A DNA stretch of 20,419 nucleotides, taken from assembly GCA_002428935.1 (NCBI GenBank), contig DIYG01000030.1:1-20419 (forward strand). The letters are read 5' to 3'. Both the position numbers and the translations under genes were made by a program. The stretch comes from Halieaceae bacterium UBA6060. Lineage in GTDB: Bacteria; Pseudomonadota; Gammaproteobacteria; Pseudomonadales; Halieaceae. Positions 7,812 to 15,477 of this stretch are shown here, one piece after another (position 1 is the stretch's first letter; each line of letters opens with the position of its first letter). The notes beneath the pieces are model-generated. The model worked only from the letters and a program-made list of their open reading frames with translations, had not been told where the DNA came from and made no database searches.

Positions 7812-8288
7812 ATGTCTGAAAATCTCGACAATACCGATATCGCTATCCTTCAACTCCTGCAGAAGGACAGTAGTTTGAGTACCGCGAGCATCGCGGAGCA
7901 GGTCAATCTGTCGCAGTCGCCCTGCTGGCGGCGAATCAGTCGCCTGGAAGAACAGGGGCTGCTTCGAGAGCGCGTGGCGATTTTGGATCGCCACAAGTTG
8001 GGGATGGATGTGGTTGTGTTCGCCACGGTGAACCTGACGGCGACGGGACGACAAAACCTGCTGCGCTTCGAGGAAGAAATCGTCCGTTATCCCGAAGTGC
8101 TGGAGTGCTACACCATGACCGGCATATGGGACTATCTTTTGAAAATTGTCACCCGGGACGTTCGCCACTATGAGCGCTTTGTCCGCGAGACCCTAAGCGC
8201 TAGCCCCGATGTGCGAGAATTGCACTCCCATATGGCGGTGACGGAAATCAAGAACAGCACCGCCCTACCGCTGGAAACCCAGGGTTAA
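7812..8288 (+). CDS. Lrp/AsnC-family transcriptional regulator
   Basis: The 158-residue protein has the standard two-part Lrp layout. An N-terminal winged helix-turn-helix covers about 5-60 ('LDNTDIAILQLLQKDSSLS', 'NLSQSPCWRRISRLEEQGL'), followed by a RAM effector-binding domain at about 70-148 ('DYLLKIVTRDVRHYERFVRE'). Length is typical for the family. These regulators sense amino acids and often control adjacent catabolic genes. It is divergent from the ferredoxin oxidoreductase and dehydrogenase operon, with a palindromic site between them, so it is probably their local regulator and its own. Whether it activates or represses cannot be read from the sequence. The gene is convergent with hda, 44 bases apart, with no clear terminator between. 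Confidence 0.93.
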   Translation: MSENLDNTDIAILQLLQKDSSLSTASIAEQVNLSQSPCWRRISRLEEQGLLRERVAILDRHKLGMDVVVFATVNLTATGRQNLLRFEEEIVRYPEVLECYTMTGIWDYLLKIVTRDVRHYERFVRETLSASPDVRELHSHMAVTEIKNSTALPLETQG

Positions 8289-8332
8289 AACCCGACTCGG
8301 GAAATCACAAACCGCTTGTCACCAACAGGGTT

Positions 8333-9052
8333 TTACCAACCCATGACCTCGCGCACCAGGGGTACGGTAATGGGCCGCTGTCGCTGCAGGGACACCTCAT
8401 CAAGGCGATCAAGACAGGCCAAGAGATCACCGAGACTCCGGCTACCGTGACGGCAAAGATAGACCGCCACCGCCTCGGGCAGGCTTAGCCCGCGACGGTC
8501 TGCACGCAGTACCAAGAGCTCTACCTTCTCCTCATCGCTCACCCTGGGTAATGCCCAGGTCACGCCACCCGCAAGACGAGATTGTAAATCCGCGAGACGA
8601 AGGGCCAGGTCTGACGGTGGTCGCTGCGCCGCGAACCAAAGGGGGCAATCGCTTTGGCGCGCGCGATTGATCAGATGAAACAGGGCCTCCTCCCAATCGG
8701 GTCTCCCGGCGACGCGGTGTAGATCATCGATGGCGACCAGAGGAGACTCTTCAAGACCGGCCAAGAGATCCGCCGCCGGCAAGTCTGCAAGTTCTCCCAA
8801 CGGTAGATAAACCGCGCCCTGGTGCTCATGGCAAAGCGCCTGCAACAAATGACTTTTGCCCCCTTCCGTCGGGCCATGGAGGAAATTCAACGGTTCCCCC
8901 AGCCCCTCGGAGAGCTTGAGGGCATGTAATAAGGGCTTTAACGCCGCTCTTGGCGCCAGGTTGTGAAAGGTCGTCTCATCGGCGAGTCGCACCGGTAGGG
9001 CTAGCTGCCCACCGAGCATCGCTTCCGATTGGGGCGCCTGGGCCAAGTTCAT
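8333..9052 (-). CDS. hda: DnaA regulatory inactivator Hda
   Basis: The 239-residue AAA+ protein is a DnaA-domain-III homologue. With the DNA-loaded sliding clamp, Hda stimulates ATP hydrolysis by DnaA and prevents re-initiation of replication. Visible features are the clamp-binding peptide QLALP at 16-20, Walker A 'GPTEGGKS' at 60-67, Walker B 'LVAIDD' at 105-110, the box VII arginine in 'LQSRLAGG' (156-163), and a sensor-2-like 'GSRSLGDLL' at 203-211. It lacks the DnaA DNA-binding domain IV, as expected. The start overlaps the stop of the upstream permease gene by four bases (ATGA), so it is the last gene of a coupled three-gene operon. The DUF2066/purM neighbourhood matches that of hda in pseudomonads, which supports the name. 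Confidence 0.93.
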   Translation of the reverse strand: MNLAQAPQSEAMLGGQLALPVRLADETTFHNLAPRAALKPLLHALKLSEGLGEPLNFLHGPTEGGKSHLLQALCHEHQGAVYLPLGELADLPAADLLAGLEESPLVAIDDLHRVAGRPDWEEALFHLINRARQSDCPLWFAAQRPPSDLALRLADLQSRLAGGVTWALPRVSDEEKVELLVLRADRRGLSLPEAVAVYLCRHGSRSLGDLLACLDRLDEVSLQRQRPITVPLVREVMGW

Positions 9053-10233
9053 GATCCTATGCTGTCGCTGGGAACCTCTGAGCCCCCTTCGGGGACGGGC
9101 TGCGCCGCTTCTTCTGGGAGGCCTAAAGCAGAAGAACCCTCGTCCAGGCCATAAAGGTCACTGCTTCGGTACCGATCCACCGCGTGACGGGCGAAAACCA
9201 TGATCACCGCAGCTACGGGCAGCGCTACTACAACTCCCACAAAGCCCGCCAACTGACCGCCGGCCATCAAGGCAAAAATAACCGCCACGGGATGCAAGCC
9301 AATACGATCCCCTACCAGCACCGGGGTAAGCACCATGCTTTCGATCATTTGCCCGACGCCGAACACCAGACCCACGTAAACCAACGGTACCCAGTCGTAG
9401 AACTGTAACCACGCCGCAAGCAGCGAAGCGCTTATGCCAACGATAAAGCCCAGGTAGGGAACGATACTCGCCAAGCCCGCAATTACACCGAGCAACAGGG
9501 CGAGTTCTACACCGACCATCCACAAGCCCAGGCCATAGAGCACGCCGAGCGCGCACATGACGATGAACTGCCCGCGCAAAAACGCTCCCACCACTTCGTC
9601 CGCTTCCCGGGTCATCTGCTGGGTCTGGGGCTGCCAGTCCCGGGGCAACAGACGTAGCGCCTTTTCCGCGATGTCATCCCAGTCCCGCATCAGGTAGAAA
9701 GCGACCACGGGTACGAGGGCCATATTGGCCATCCAGCCCAGCAGACCAAAGCCCGATCCGGTGATTTGGGTGATGGTTTTAGCCGTGACTTTGCCCAGGG
9801 ACTGCCAGTTACTCATGAGCTCTGCGGACCAGTCGATGGGTGGCAACATGGCCCCGGTGACCATGGTGCGAGATTGAAACCAGGGGATGGCCACATCCCG
9901 CAGCCAGGCGTAGAGCAGTGGGATTCGTCCGATAAGAGCGTCAAGTTGCTGCACCAGAAGGGGTACTGCGAAAAACAGGGCCAGCACATACAAACTGCCG
10001 AACACCAGAAACACCAGGGCCACACCCAAGGTGCGACTGCCCCCGCGCGCCTCGACGCGATCGACCAGGGGGTCACCCAGATAACCGATGAGACCGCCGA
10101 GGACAAACGGGAGAAGCACCGGCTGGAGCAACCAGAAAAGAACACCAAAGGCCGCAAAAACGCCGAGCACCAGCGGCCAACGATTCACTGGAATGTCGGC
10201 GGCATACGCCGTCGCAGGATCACGCTCAGTCAT
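9049..10233 (-). CDS. PerM / AI-2E family permease
   Basis: The 394-residue integral membrane protein belongs to the AI-2E transporter/PerM family (PF01594). The pattern is an N-terminal pair of helices ('WPLVLGVFAAFGVLFWLL', then 'VLLPFVLGGLIGYLGDPLV'), a middle region with 'FLRGQFIVMCALGVLYGLG', and C-terminal helices around 'GVGQMIESMVLTPVLVGDRI' and 'LHPVAVIFALMAGGQLAGF', about seven or eight segments in all. The ATG at 10233 is preferred because it forms an ATGA overlap with the DUF2066 stop; a GTG at 10242 is also possible. Its own stop overlaps the hda start the same way. Family members have varied or unknown cargo, and nothing here identifies one. The C-terminal 40 residues are Ser/Gly/Glu-rich and probably cytoplasmic. 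Confidence 0.9.
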   Translation of the reverse strand: MTERDPATAYAADIPVNRWPLVLGVFAAFGVLFWLLQPVLLPFVLGGLIGYLGDPLVDRVEARGGSRTLGVALVFLVFGSLYVLALFFAVPLLVQQLDALIGRIPLLYAWLRDVAIPWFQSRTMVTGAMLPPIDWSAELMSNWQSLGKVTAKTITQITGSGFGLLGWMANMALVPVVAFYLMRDWDDIAEKALRLLPRDWQPQTQQMTREADEVVGAFLRGQFIVMCALGVLYGLGLWMVGVELALLLGVIAGLASIVPYLGFIVGISASLLAAWLQFYDWVPLVYVGLVFGVGQMIESMVLTPVLVGDRIGLHPVAVIFALMAGGQLAGFVGVVVALPVAAVIMVFARHAVDRYRSSDLYGLDEGSSALGLPEEAAQPVPEGGSEVPSDSIGS

Positions 10234-11273
10234 TGAATCCACTCATAAAAAAGGCCTTCGTCTCCGCCAGGCTCACCGCTGGGCACAAAACGGCTATCCA
10301 ACTCGATGATCCGAGCCAGTTGCACCAGGTCCGCGTCAGCCTCCACGCGCAGACTGACCTGGTCTCCCAACAAACGTTCCGGCACAACGCGGCGTACGGC
10401 CTCTAGAGACGCCAGGGCCGATTGCGCAGCCTGATAGTCACCGTAGGAACGAATGCCCCGGAGGGTGACTCGATGACGGCGGTCCACGGCATCCAGCAGG
10501 GTCACGGCATAGCGCTTGGCCAGGGTTTCCGCAGCCAGCGCCGCGCCCGCGTCGGTGAACTGCGCAAGAGTTACACCACTCACAGAACGATTGATCCAAC
10601 GACCCTCGTAAAGCATCTTCCAGTCACCGGTCCAACGGCCATCAGACATGCGCGCCACGCGACCGGCGAGCAGTTCCGTGTCGCGGTAGCGCTGCGAGGC
10701 CTCCAATAAGGCGGTGGACGATTGACGCCAGGCTTCGCCCGGCGACAGTCTCGCTGTGTCTTCAAGATCCAGTAAGGGCGTCTGCAGGGGCACGCCTCGG
10801 AGGCCAAAACTGGCCCGTAGGGCTTCTTCGGCCACGGGAGGATCGGCGGCACCGGCAAAGCGTCGACGCCCACCGTCGTTAAGCACCAACCACGTCAAGA
10901 CCGTCGGTCGATTCGCCGTCCACAGAGGGAGTCCCGCATCGCGCAACAAACTCTGCACGGCCAGCTCATCGTAGCTCAGTCGTAAGCTCAGCCCGCCATC
11001 ATCCGCAGATTCGTAGGAATAGCTACGCAGGAACCGCTCCGCGTCCCCCAGGGCCTTGTTTAGCTGTTCGTCCTCAAGCAGCGTGTCGCTACCGGAAACC
11101 TTCACCAGCACCTGAGCTAGACCATTGCGGCGAGCATTGCGCAGCGTGCGCTGACCTCGATCAGGTACCTCAAGGGACGCGGTATACAGGTCAACCACCA
11201 CCTCGGCATAAGCCAGGCCACCCACCAAAGAGCAGAAAAGCGGCGCAACGAGCATGAGGAACCTGAGGAGCAT
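10230..11273 (-). CDS. Exported DUF2066-family protein of unknown function
   Basis: The 347-residue product begins with a clear Sec-type signal peptide (residues 1-23, 'LVGGLAYA' before the likely cut). The remainder matches the DUF2066 family ('RNARRNGLAQVLVKVSGSD', 'LRLSYDELAVQSLLRDAGLP', 'WTANRPTVLTWLV'), found next to purM and hda in many gammaproteobacteria. The function of the family is not known. No good Shine-Dalgarno precedes the ATG at 11273, but a TACAAT lies only 6 bases upstream. Met7 (11255), with AGG 6 bases before it, is an alternative start that still leaves a signal peptide. The gene is divergent from purM and coupled to the downstream permease through an ATGA overlap. Confidence 0.88.
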   Translation of the reverse strand: MLLRFLMLVAPLFCSLVGGLAYAEVVVDLYTASLEVPDRGQRTLRNARRNGLAQVLVKVSGSDTLLEDEQLNKALGDAERFLRSYSYESADDGGLSLRLSYDELAVQSLLRDAGLPLWTANRPTVLTWLVLNDGGRRRFAGAADPPVAEEALRASFGLRGVPLQTPLLDLEDTARLSPGEAWRQSSTALLEASQRYRDTELLAGRVARMSDGRWTGDWKMLYEGRWINRSVSGVTLAQFTDAGAALAAETLAKRYAVTLLDAVDRRHRVTLRGIRSYGDYQAAQSALASLEAVRRVVPERLLGDQVSLRVEADADLVQLARIIELDSRFVPSGEPGGDEGLFYEWIQ

Positions 11274-11309
11274 AGAGCCATTGTACCAGTGGCCCCCGCA
11301 AGCTCACCC

Positions 11310-11337
11310 TTTACTGAAGCAACCTGGACGCTAAACT
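11310..11337 (+). promoter_or_regulatory. Candidate purM promoter
   Basis: TTTACT (11310-11315), a 16-base spacer, and TAAACT (11332-11337) make a plausible sigma-70 pair in the 99-base divergent region. Each hexamer matches four of six consensus bases. Transcription would start near 11344, about 30 bases before the purM start. No PurR-type operator is visible. Confidence 0.4.
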
Positions 11338-11372
11338 GCGCCCTCTCGTGACCCGCTTCCCTGGATATTCCC

Positions 11373-12410
11373 TTGGCCGACCAACCTACCCCTCTGAGTT
11401 ACCGCGATGCCGGTGTCGATATCGCTGCGGGCAATACCCTGGTGGAACGCATTCGCGACGCCGTGGGACGTACCCGGCGCCCCGAAGTTCAGGGAGGCCT
11501 GGGTGGATTTGGTGCGCTGTGTGCGATTCCTGCAGGCTACCGAGAGCCCATCCTAGTTTCTGGAACCGACGGCGTGGGCACCAAGTTACGTCTGGCCATG
11601 GATCTGGATCGCCACGACACTATCGGCATTGACCTGGTAGCCATGTGCGCCAACGATATTGCGGTCAGCGGTGCTGAACCGCTGTTTTTCCTCGACTACT
11701 ACGCCACCGGCAAGCTTGATGTCGATACCGCCGCCCGGGTGGTCACGGGCATCGCCCAAGGCTGTGAATTGGCCGGCTGCGCCCTTGTGGGTGGAGAAAC
11801 GGCAGAAATGCCCGGCATGTATTCGGGCTCCGATTACGATTTAGCCGGCTTTTGCGTGGGCGTGGTCGAGCGCGAGGCGATCATTGATGGTCAGGCGGTC
11901 AGGGCCGGCGACGCCTTGATCGCTATCGCCAGCAGCGGCCCTCATTCCAACGGTTACTCTTTGATCCGTCGAATTATCGAGCGCAGCGACCCTGATCTCT
12001 CGGTGCCCCTGGAGGCCGGTGGTGCGCCTTTGGCCGATCTACTGCTTGCGCCAACCATCCTATATTGCAAAGCCCTGCGGGCTTTGAACGATCAACTGCC
12101 TATCCATGCGGCAGCCCATATCACCGGTGGCGGAATCACAGAAAACCTACCGCGGGTTTTACCGGAAGGTCATACGGCGGAGATCGATAGCCATAGTTGG
12201 CAATGGCCTGCGGTGTTTCGCTGGCTCCAGGAAGAAGGCGCCGTAGAAATCGCCGAGATGTATCGCACCTTTAACTGCGGCGTGGGCATGCTGGTTTGTC
12301 TGGCCCAAGCCGACGCCGATCAGGCGGTGGCGATATTGCAAGAGCTAGGGCTTGAGGCCTGGGTTGCTGGCCGCGTGGTTGCCGGCGGCGGCGAACCACG
12401 TATCTGCTGA
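11373..12410 (+). CDS. purM: Phosphoribosylformylglycinamidine cyclo-ligase (AIR synthetase)
   Basis: The 345-residue enzyme converts formylglycinamidine ribonucleotide to aminoimidazole ribonucleotide with ATP, the fifth step of purine synthesis. Length and sequence align along the whole of E. coli PurM: 'SYRDAGVDI' at the N terminus, 'GGLGGFGALC' (41-50), the ATP-site 'SGTDGVGTKLRLAMD' (63-77), 'GAEPLFFLDYYATGKLD', 'GGETAEMPGMY', 'SSGPHSNGYSL' and 'MYRTFNCGVGM'. The start is a TTG, chosen because it gives the E. coli-like N terminus; no in-frame ATG or GTG lies close upstream. The purN start overlaps the stop by one base (TGATG), so the two are co-translated. Confidence 0.97.
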   Translation: MADQPTPLSYRDAGVDIAAGNTLVERIRDAVGRTRRPEVQGGLGGFGALCAIPAGYREPILVSGTDGVGTKLRLAMDLDRHDTIGIDLVAMCANDIAVSGAEPLFFLDYYATGKLDVDTAARVVTGIAQGCELAGCALVGGETAEMPGMYSGSDYDLAGFCVGVVEREAIIDGQAVRAGDALIAIASSGPHSNGYSLIRRIIERSDPDLSVPLEAGGAPLADLLLAPTILYCKALRALNDQLPIHAAAHITGGGITENLPRVLPEGHTAEIDSHSWQWPAVFRWLQEEGAVEIAEMYRTFNCGVGMLVCLAQADADQAVAILQELGLEAWVAGRVVAGGGEPRIC

Positions 12411-13096
12411 TGCCCTCGGGCCCACGCATTGCGGTACTGGCTTCGGGCAATGGCTCCAATATGCAGGCCATCGCCGAAGCCTGTACCACCGGAAACATCC
12501 CGGCGGAGATAGCGCTGGTGCTGGCGAACGTCGAAGAAGCCGGCGTACTCAAACGAGCCGCCACCCTGGGCATACCCCATACCTGCCTTCCCCACGGGGC
12601 CTTTTCGAGCCGCGGCGCCTTCGATCAAGCCCTAGGCGAAAAAATCCGTCAGGCAGACTGCGATCTTGTGGTTTTAGCCGGCTTCATGCGTATTTTGACC
12701 GCCGACTTTGTTCGGCAATATTGCGGATCTCTATTGAACATTCACCCATCTCTGTTGCCTAAATACCCGGGGCTCAATACGCACCAACGAGCCATCGACG
12801 CGGGCGACAGCCACGCCGGGGCATCGGTACATTTTGTTATCCCCGAATTGGACGCAGGCCCGGTGATTATCCAAGCCGCCGTGGCCATCGACGAGAGCGA
12901 CGACGCCACGCGGCTGGCTCAGAAGGTGGCGCAGCGAGAACATGAAATATACCCCCGCGCCGTGCGCTGGTGGGTGGAAGGACGACTGGAGTTGCGCGAA
13001 GGAATCGCCTGGAAAGATGGACGCCCCATTGACGACAACCGCCTTACGGAGCCCACGGATGCTGAAGGACAGCGGCGGAATACCGTGGCGTCCTAA
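12410..13096 (+). CDS. purN: Phosphoribosylglycinamide formyltransferase 1 (GAR transformylase)
   Basis: The 228-residue enzyme transfers a formyl group from 10-formyltetrahydrofolate to glycinamide ribonucleotide, the third step of purine synthesis. The substrate-binding loop 'SGNGSNMQAI' is at 12-21. The catalytic residues are Asn110 and His112 in 'LLNIHPSLLPKYPGL' and Asp148 in 'PELDAGPVI', equivalent to E. coli Asn106, His108 and Asp144. It is about 16 residues longer than E. coli PurN, mainly through a polar C-terminal tail after 'WWVEGRLEL'. The ATG shares its A with the purM stop. A DUF3108 gene follows 25 bases later, probably in the same transcript. Confidence 0.97.
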   Translation: MPSGPRIAVLASGNGSNMQAIAEACTTGNIPAEIALVLANVEEAGVLKRAATLGIPHTCLPHGAFSSRGAFDQALGEKIRQADCDLVVLAGFMRILTADFVRQYCGSLLNIHPSLLPKYPGLNTHQRAIDAGDSHAGASVHFVIPELDAGPVIIQAAVAIDESDDATRLAQKVAQREHEIYPRAVRWWVEGRLELREGIAWKDGRPIDDNRLTEPTDAEGQRRNTVAS

Positions 13097-13121
13097 TCGT
13101 CACACCAGGGCAGAAACCATC

Positions 13122-13886
13122 GTGACCCCCATCAGCAGCTTTTTGGCAACCTTAAGCGCTGCGTATCTGCTGGTATTCAGCCTGGGTTTATCTGCCGACA
13201 GCGATCCCTCGCCGGACGCCACCACCGAGTATCACTCGCTCACCCCCTATGAAGCCGTGTACAAGACCTCCACTTCGGGCTTATCCATAAAGCTGCGACG
13301 CAGTTTAAGCATGGACGCCAATGGTGACTGCCGCCTGACCAGCGAGGGCAAGCTGCTGGTGGCGGGGATCAGCGAGGTTAGCGTGTTTGCCGTCGAGGGC
13401 GAGCAGGTACAACCCAAGTCTTACGTCTACCAACTCAGCGGCCCAGTCAGCCGGCGTCGCGAGGTGCACTTTGACGACGGCTCAGACATCATCCGAAGCC
13501 TATACAAGAAAGAGTGGTATGAGTTGCCGAAAACCGCCGACACGCTGGACCGAATGAGTCAGCAAGAGCAGCTCAGACTCCTATTGCTTAACGACCCCAC
13601 ACCCCGGGAGGACATACGGTTTCGCGTTGCCGACGGGCGCAAGGTTAAGGATTACCGCCTGCACTACCGAGGAGAGGAGCGCCTGGAAACCCCCATGGGT
13701 TGGGTGGACACCCTACATTTTGAAAGGGAACACGACGATCCGGAGCGCCAGTCAGACGTGTGGATTGCCCCGGCCTGGGACTATCTCATGGTGCGTACGA
13801 TCCACACGGACGATGGTAAAACCACCGAGGCTAACCTCATCAGCGCATCCATCGAAGGCACCGTGGTGAGTGGCAGTGGTAGCTAG
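13122..13886 (+). CDS. Exported DUF3108-family protein of unknown function
   Basis: I place the start at GTG 13122, giving 254 residues that begin with a signal-peptide-like segment ('FLATLSAAYLLVFSLGLSAD'). The frame is open back to an ATG at 12942, but that would add about 60 residues overlapping purN and bury the signal. AGGG lies 11 bases before the GTG, a long spacing. The mature part matches DUF3108: 'LTPYEAVYKTSTSGLSIKL', a central beta-rich region, and 'HFEREHDDPERQSDVWIAPA'. Proteins of this family are predicted periplasmic or lipid-binding-like beta structures of unknown function. It follows purMN in the same direction and converges on dcd 41 bases later, with no clear terminator. 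Confidence 0.85.
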   Translation: MTPISSFLATLSAAYLLVFSLGLSADSDPSPDATTEYHSLTPYEAVYKTSTSGLSIKLRRSLSMDANGDCRLTSEGKLLVAGISEVSVFAVEGEQVQPKSYVYQLSGPVSRRREVHFDDGSDIIRSLYKKEWYELPKTADTLDRMSQQEQLRLLLLNDPTPREDIRFRVADGRKVKDYRLHYRGEERLETPMGWVDTLHFEREHDDPERQSDVWIAPAWDYLMVRTIHTDDGKTTEANLISASIEGTVVSGSGS

Positions 13887-13927
13887 GACCGCACCCAGAG
13901 CAGCGCCCTTAACGCCCTGATCAGCCC

Positions 13928-14497
13928 TTAGGCTCGCGGCAGGGTCACGCCGGTCTGACCCTGATACTTGCCGCCTCGGTCCTTATAACTCACCTCACAG
14001 ACTTCATCCGACTCAAAAAACAGCATCTGTGCCACACCCTCATTGGCGTAGATCTTTGCCGGTAGCGTCGTCGTGTTGGAGAACTCCAGGGTTACATGGC
14101 CCTCCCACTCGGGTTCCAGGGGCGTAACGTTGACAATGATCCCACAGCGGGCATAGGTGGATTTACCAAGACAAATGGTGAGCACATTCCTAGGAATACG
14201 GAAGTACTCTACCGTGCGAGCCAGGGCAAAGGAGTTTGGCGGAATGACACAGACGTCACCCTTGACGCTGACAAAGCTGTCTTCGTCAAACGCCTTCGGA
14301 TCCACGGTGGCCGAATGGATATTCGTAAACACGCGAAACTCGTCGGCACAACGCACGTCGTACCCATAGCTGGAGGTACCGTAGGAAATCACCCGTCCGG
14401 TTTCGGGAACACTGCGCACCTGACCGGCCTCAAAGGGCTCGATCATGCTGTGTTCCTGCGCCATGCGGCGAATCCACTTATCTGCTTTGATGCTCAT
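13928..14497 (-). CDS. dcd: dCTP deaminase
   Basis: The 189-residue enzyme deaminates dCTP to dUTP, supplying dUMP for thymidylate synthesis. It aligns over its whole length with Pseudomonas Dcd: 'MSIKADKWIRRMAQEH', 'SYGYDVRCADEF', 'CVIPPNSFALARTVEYFRIP', 'CLGKSTYARCGI', 'NVTPLEPEWEGHVTLEFSNT' (with the catalytic Glu in 'TLEFSN'), and 'YKDRGGKYQGQTGVTLP' at the C terminus. The frame stays open 49 codons further upstream into mrp, but the family N terminus fixes the start at 14497. The ribosome site there is weak. It lies 76 bases downstream of mrp on the same strand, the same order as in pseudomonads. Confidence 0.97.
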   Translation of the reverse strand: MSIKADKWIRRMAQEHSMIEPFEAGQVRSVPETGRVISYGTSSYGYDVRCADEFRVFTNIHSATVDPKAFDEDSFVSVKGDVCVIPPNSFALARTVEYFRIPRNVLTICLGKSTYARCGIIVNVTPLEPEWEGHVTLEFSNTTTLPAKIYANEGVAQMLFFESDEVCEVSYKDRGGKYQGQTGVTLPRA

Positions 14498-14573
14498 AGG
14501 GTGTTTGTCCGAATCAGAGGCCGGTAAAAAGATCGATTGATAGGTCGGTGAACGGGGTAGACGGCAGCAACAA

Positions 14574-15380
14574 TCAGTCGTCACTAATACTGATATTGGG
14601 AAAAGCCTCTTCTCCGTAGCCTTCGAGAGCCTCCAGCAAGGCATCGGCCGCGCGGAGGTAAGCCAGGGATGGTGCCGATTCGGGCTCTCGAACCACCACT
14701 GGCGTACCGGCGTCGGTCAACTCCCGAATGCGTCGCTCCAGCGGTAGGCTGGCCAACACGGGAACCTGATAGTCCGCCGCGATGCGCTCGCCTCCATCGG
14801 CACCAAAAATGTGGTCTTCGTGGCCGCACTGGCTGCAAATGTGGGTTGCCATGTTCTCGATAATGCCCAGGACAGGCACCTGAACCTTGGCGAACATCTC
14901 AACGCCCTTACGGGCGTCGAGGAGAGCGATATTCTGAGGGGTGGTGACGATCACTGCACCGGCCAGGGAGGCTTTTTGCGACAGGGTGAGCTGGATGTCC
15001 CCGGTCCCCGGTGGCATATCGATGACCAACACATCCAGGTCGCCCCAGGCGGTTTGCTCCAGCATTTGCACCAAAGCACCTCCCGCCATGGGACCACGCC
15101 AAACCATGGGCGTACGCTCACTGGCCAGGTAAGCCATGGACATGCTGGGCAGACCATGGGCCGTTACGGGCACAAGTAGCTTTCCGTCCCGGGTATCGGG
15201 GCGAGTGCCGTCGGCGACCCCGAGCATCAGAGCGACGCTCGGACCGTAAATGTCGGCATCCAAAAGTCCGGCCTTCTTACCCCGCGCCTGAAGCGCCAGG
15301 GCCAGATTTACCGCGGTGGTGGATTTACCAACCCCGCCCTTGCCGGAAGCGACGGCGATAATGTGTTTGATCGTTTGCAT
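14574..15380 (-). CDS. mrp: Mrp/ApbC (NBP35-type) iron-sulfur cluster carrier ATPase, short form
   Basis: The 268-residue P-loop ATPase is of the type that binds and transfers Fe-S clusters to target proteins. Visible are the deviant Walker A 'GKGGVGKST' (13-21), 'LLDADIYGPS' (39-48), 'VIDMPPGTGD', and the paired cysteines 'CSQC' at about 182-185, where a bridging cluster binds in the dimer. E. coli Mrp has about 370 residues because of an N-terminal MIP18/DUF59 domain; here that domain is absent. An in-frame stop lies about 12 codons upstream, so it is not hidden by a wrong start. A promoter pair is visible upstream. The gene is divergent from metG, an arrangement common in gammaproteobacteria. 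Confidence 0.94.
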   Translation of the reverse strand: MQTIKHIIAVASGKGGVGKSTTAVNLALALQARGKKAGLLDADIYGPSVALMLGVADGTRPDTRDGKLLVPVTAHGLPSMSMAYLASERTPMVWRGPMAGGALVQMLEQTAWGDLDVLVIDMPPGTGDIQLTLSQKASLAGAVIVTTPQNIALLDARKGVEMFAKVQVPVLGIIENMATHICSQCGHEDHIFGADGGERIAADYQVPVLASLPLERRIRELTDAGTPVVVREPESAPSLAYLRAADALLEALEGYGEEAFPNISISDD

Positions 15381-15412
15381 GGAGAGCCGAAGGAGACCGC
15401 AATAAGGCGCTC

Positions 15413-15441
15413 AGTATAGGTAGGCCCCAGCGCCGACTCAA
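15413..15441 (-). promoter_or_regulatory. Candidate mrp promoter
   Basis: Read on the minus strand, TTGAGT (15441-15436) and TATACT (15418-15413) are separated by exactly 17 bases. The -10 matches five of six consensus bases and the -35 four of six. Transcription would start near 15406, about 26 bases before the mrp start codon. Confidence 0.55.
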
Positions 15442-15477
15442 TTCGAGTGGCGAAAAAGCCTGAAACCCGCGTTCCTA

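Noticed and set aside
8282..8293. GGGTT-AA-AACCC inverted repeat at the end of the Lrp gene, considered as a terminator
   Set aside because: A five-base stem with a two-base loop cannot fold well and no T-run follows.
12942..13121. N-terminal extension of the DUF3108 gene into purN
   Set aside because: It would overlap the conserved end of purN and place 60 polar residues before a clear signal peptide; GTG 13122 is better.
13887..13927. CTGATCAG-centred repeat between the DUF3108 gene and dcd, considered as a bidirectional terminator
   Set aside because: The stem is short and there is no T-run on either strand.
14498..14644. N-terminal extension of dcd into mrp
   Set aside because: The Pseudomonas-like N terminus 'MSIKADKWIRRMAQEH' begins at 14497; upstream residues are not dCTP deaminase-like.
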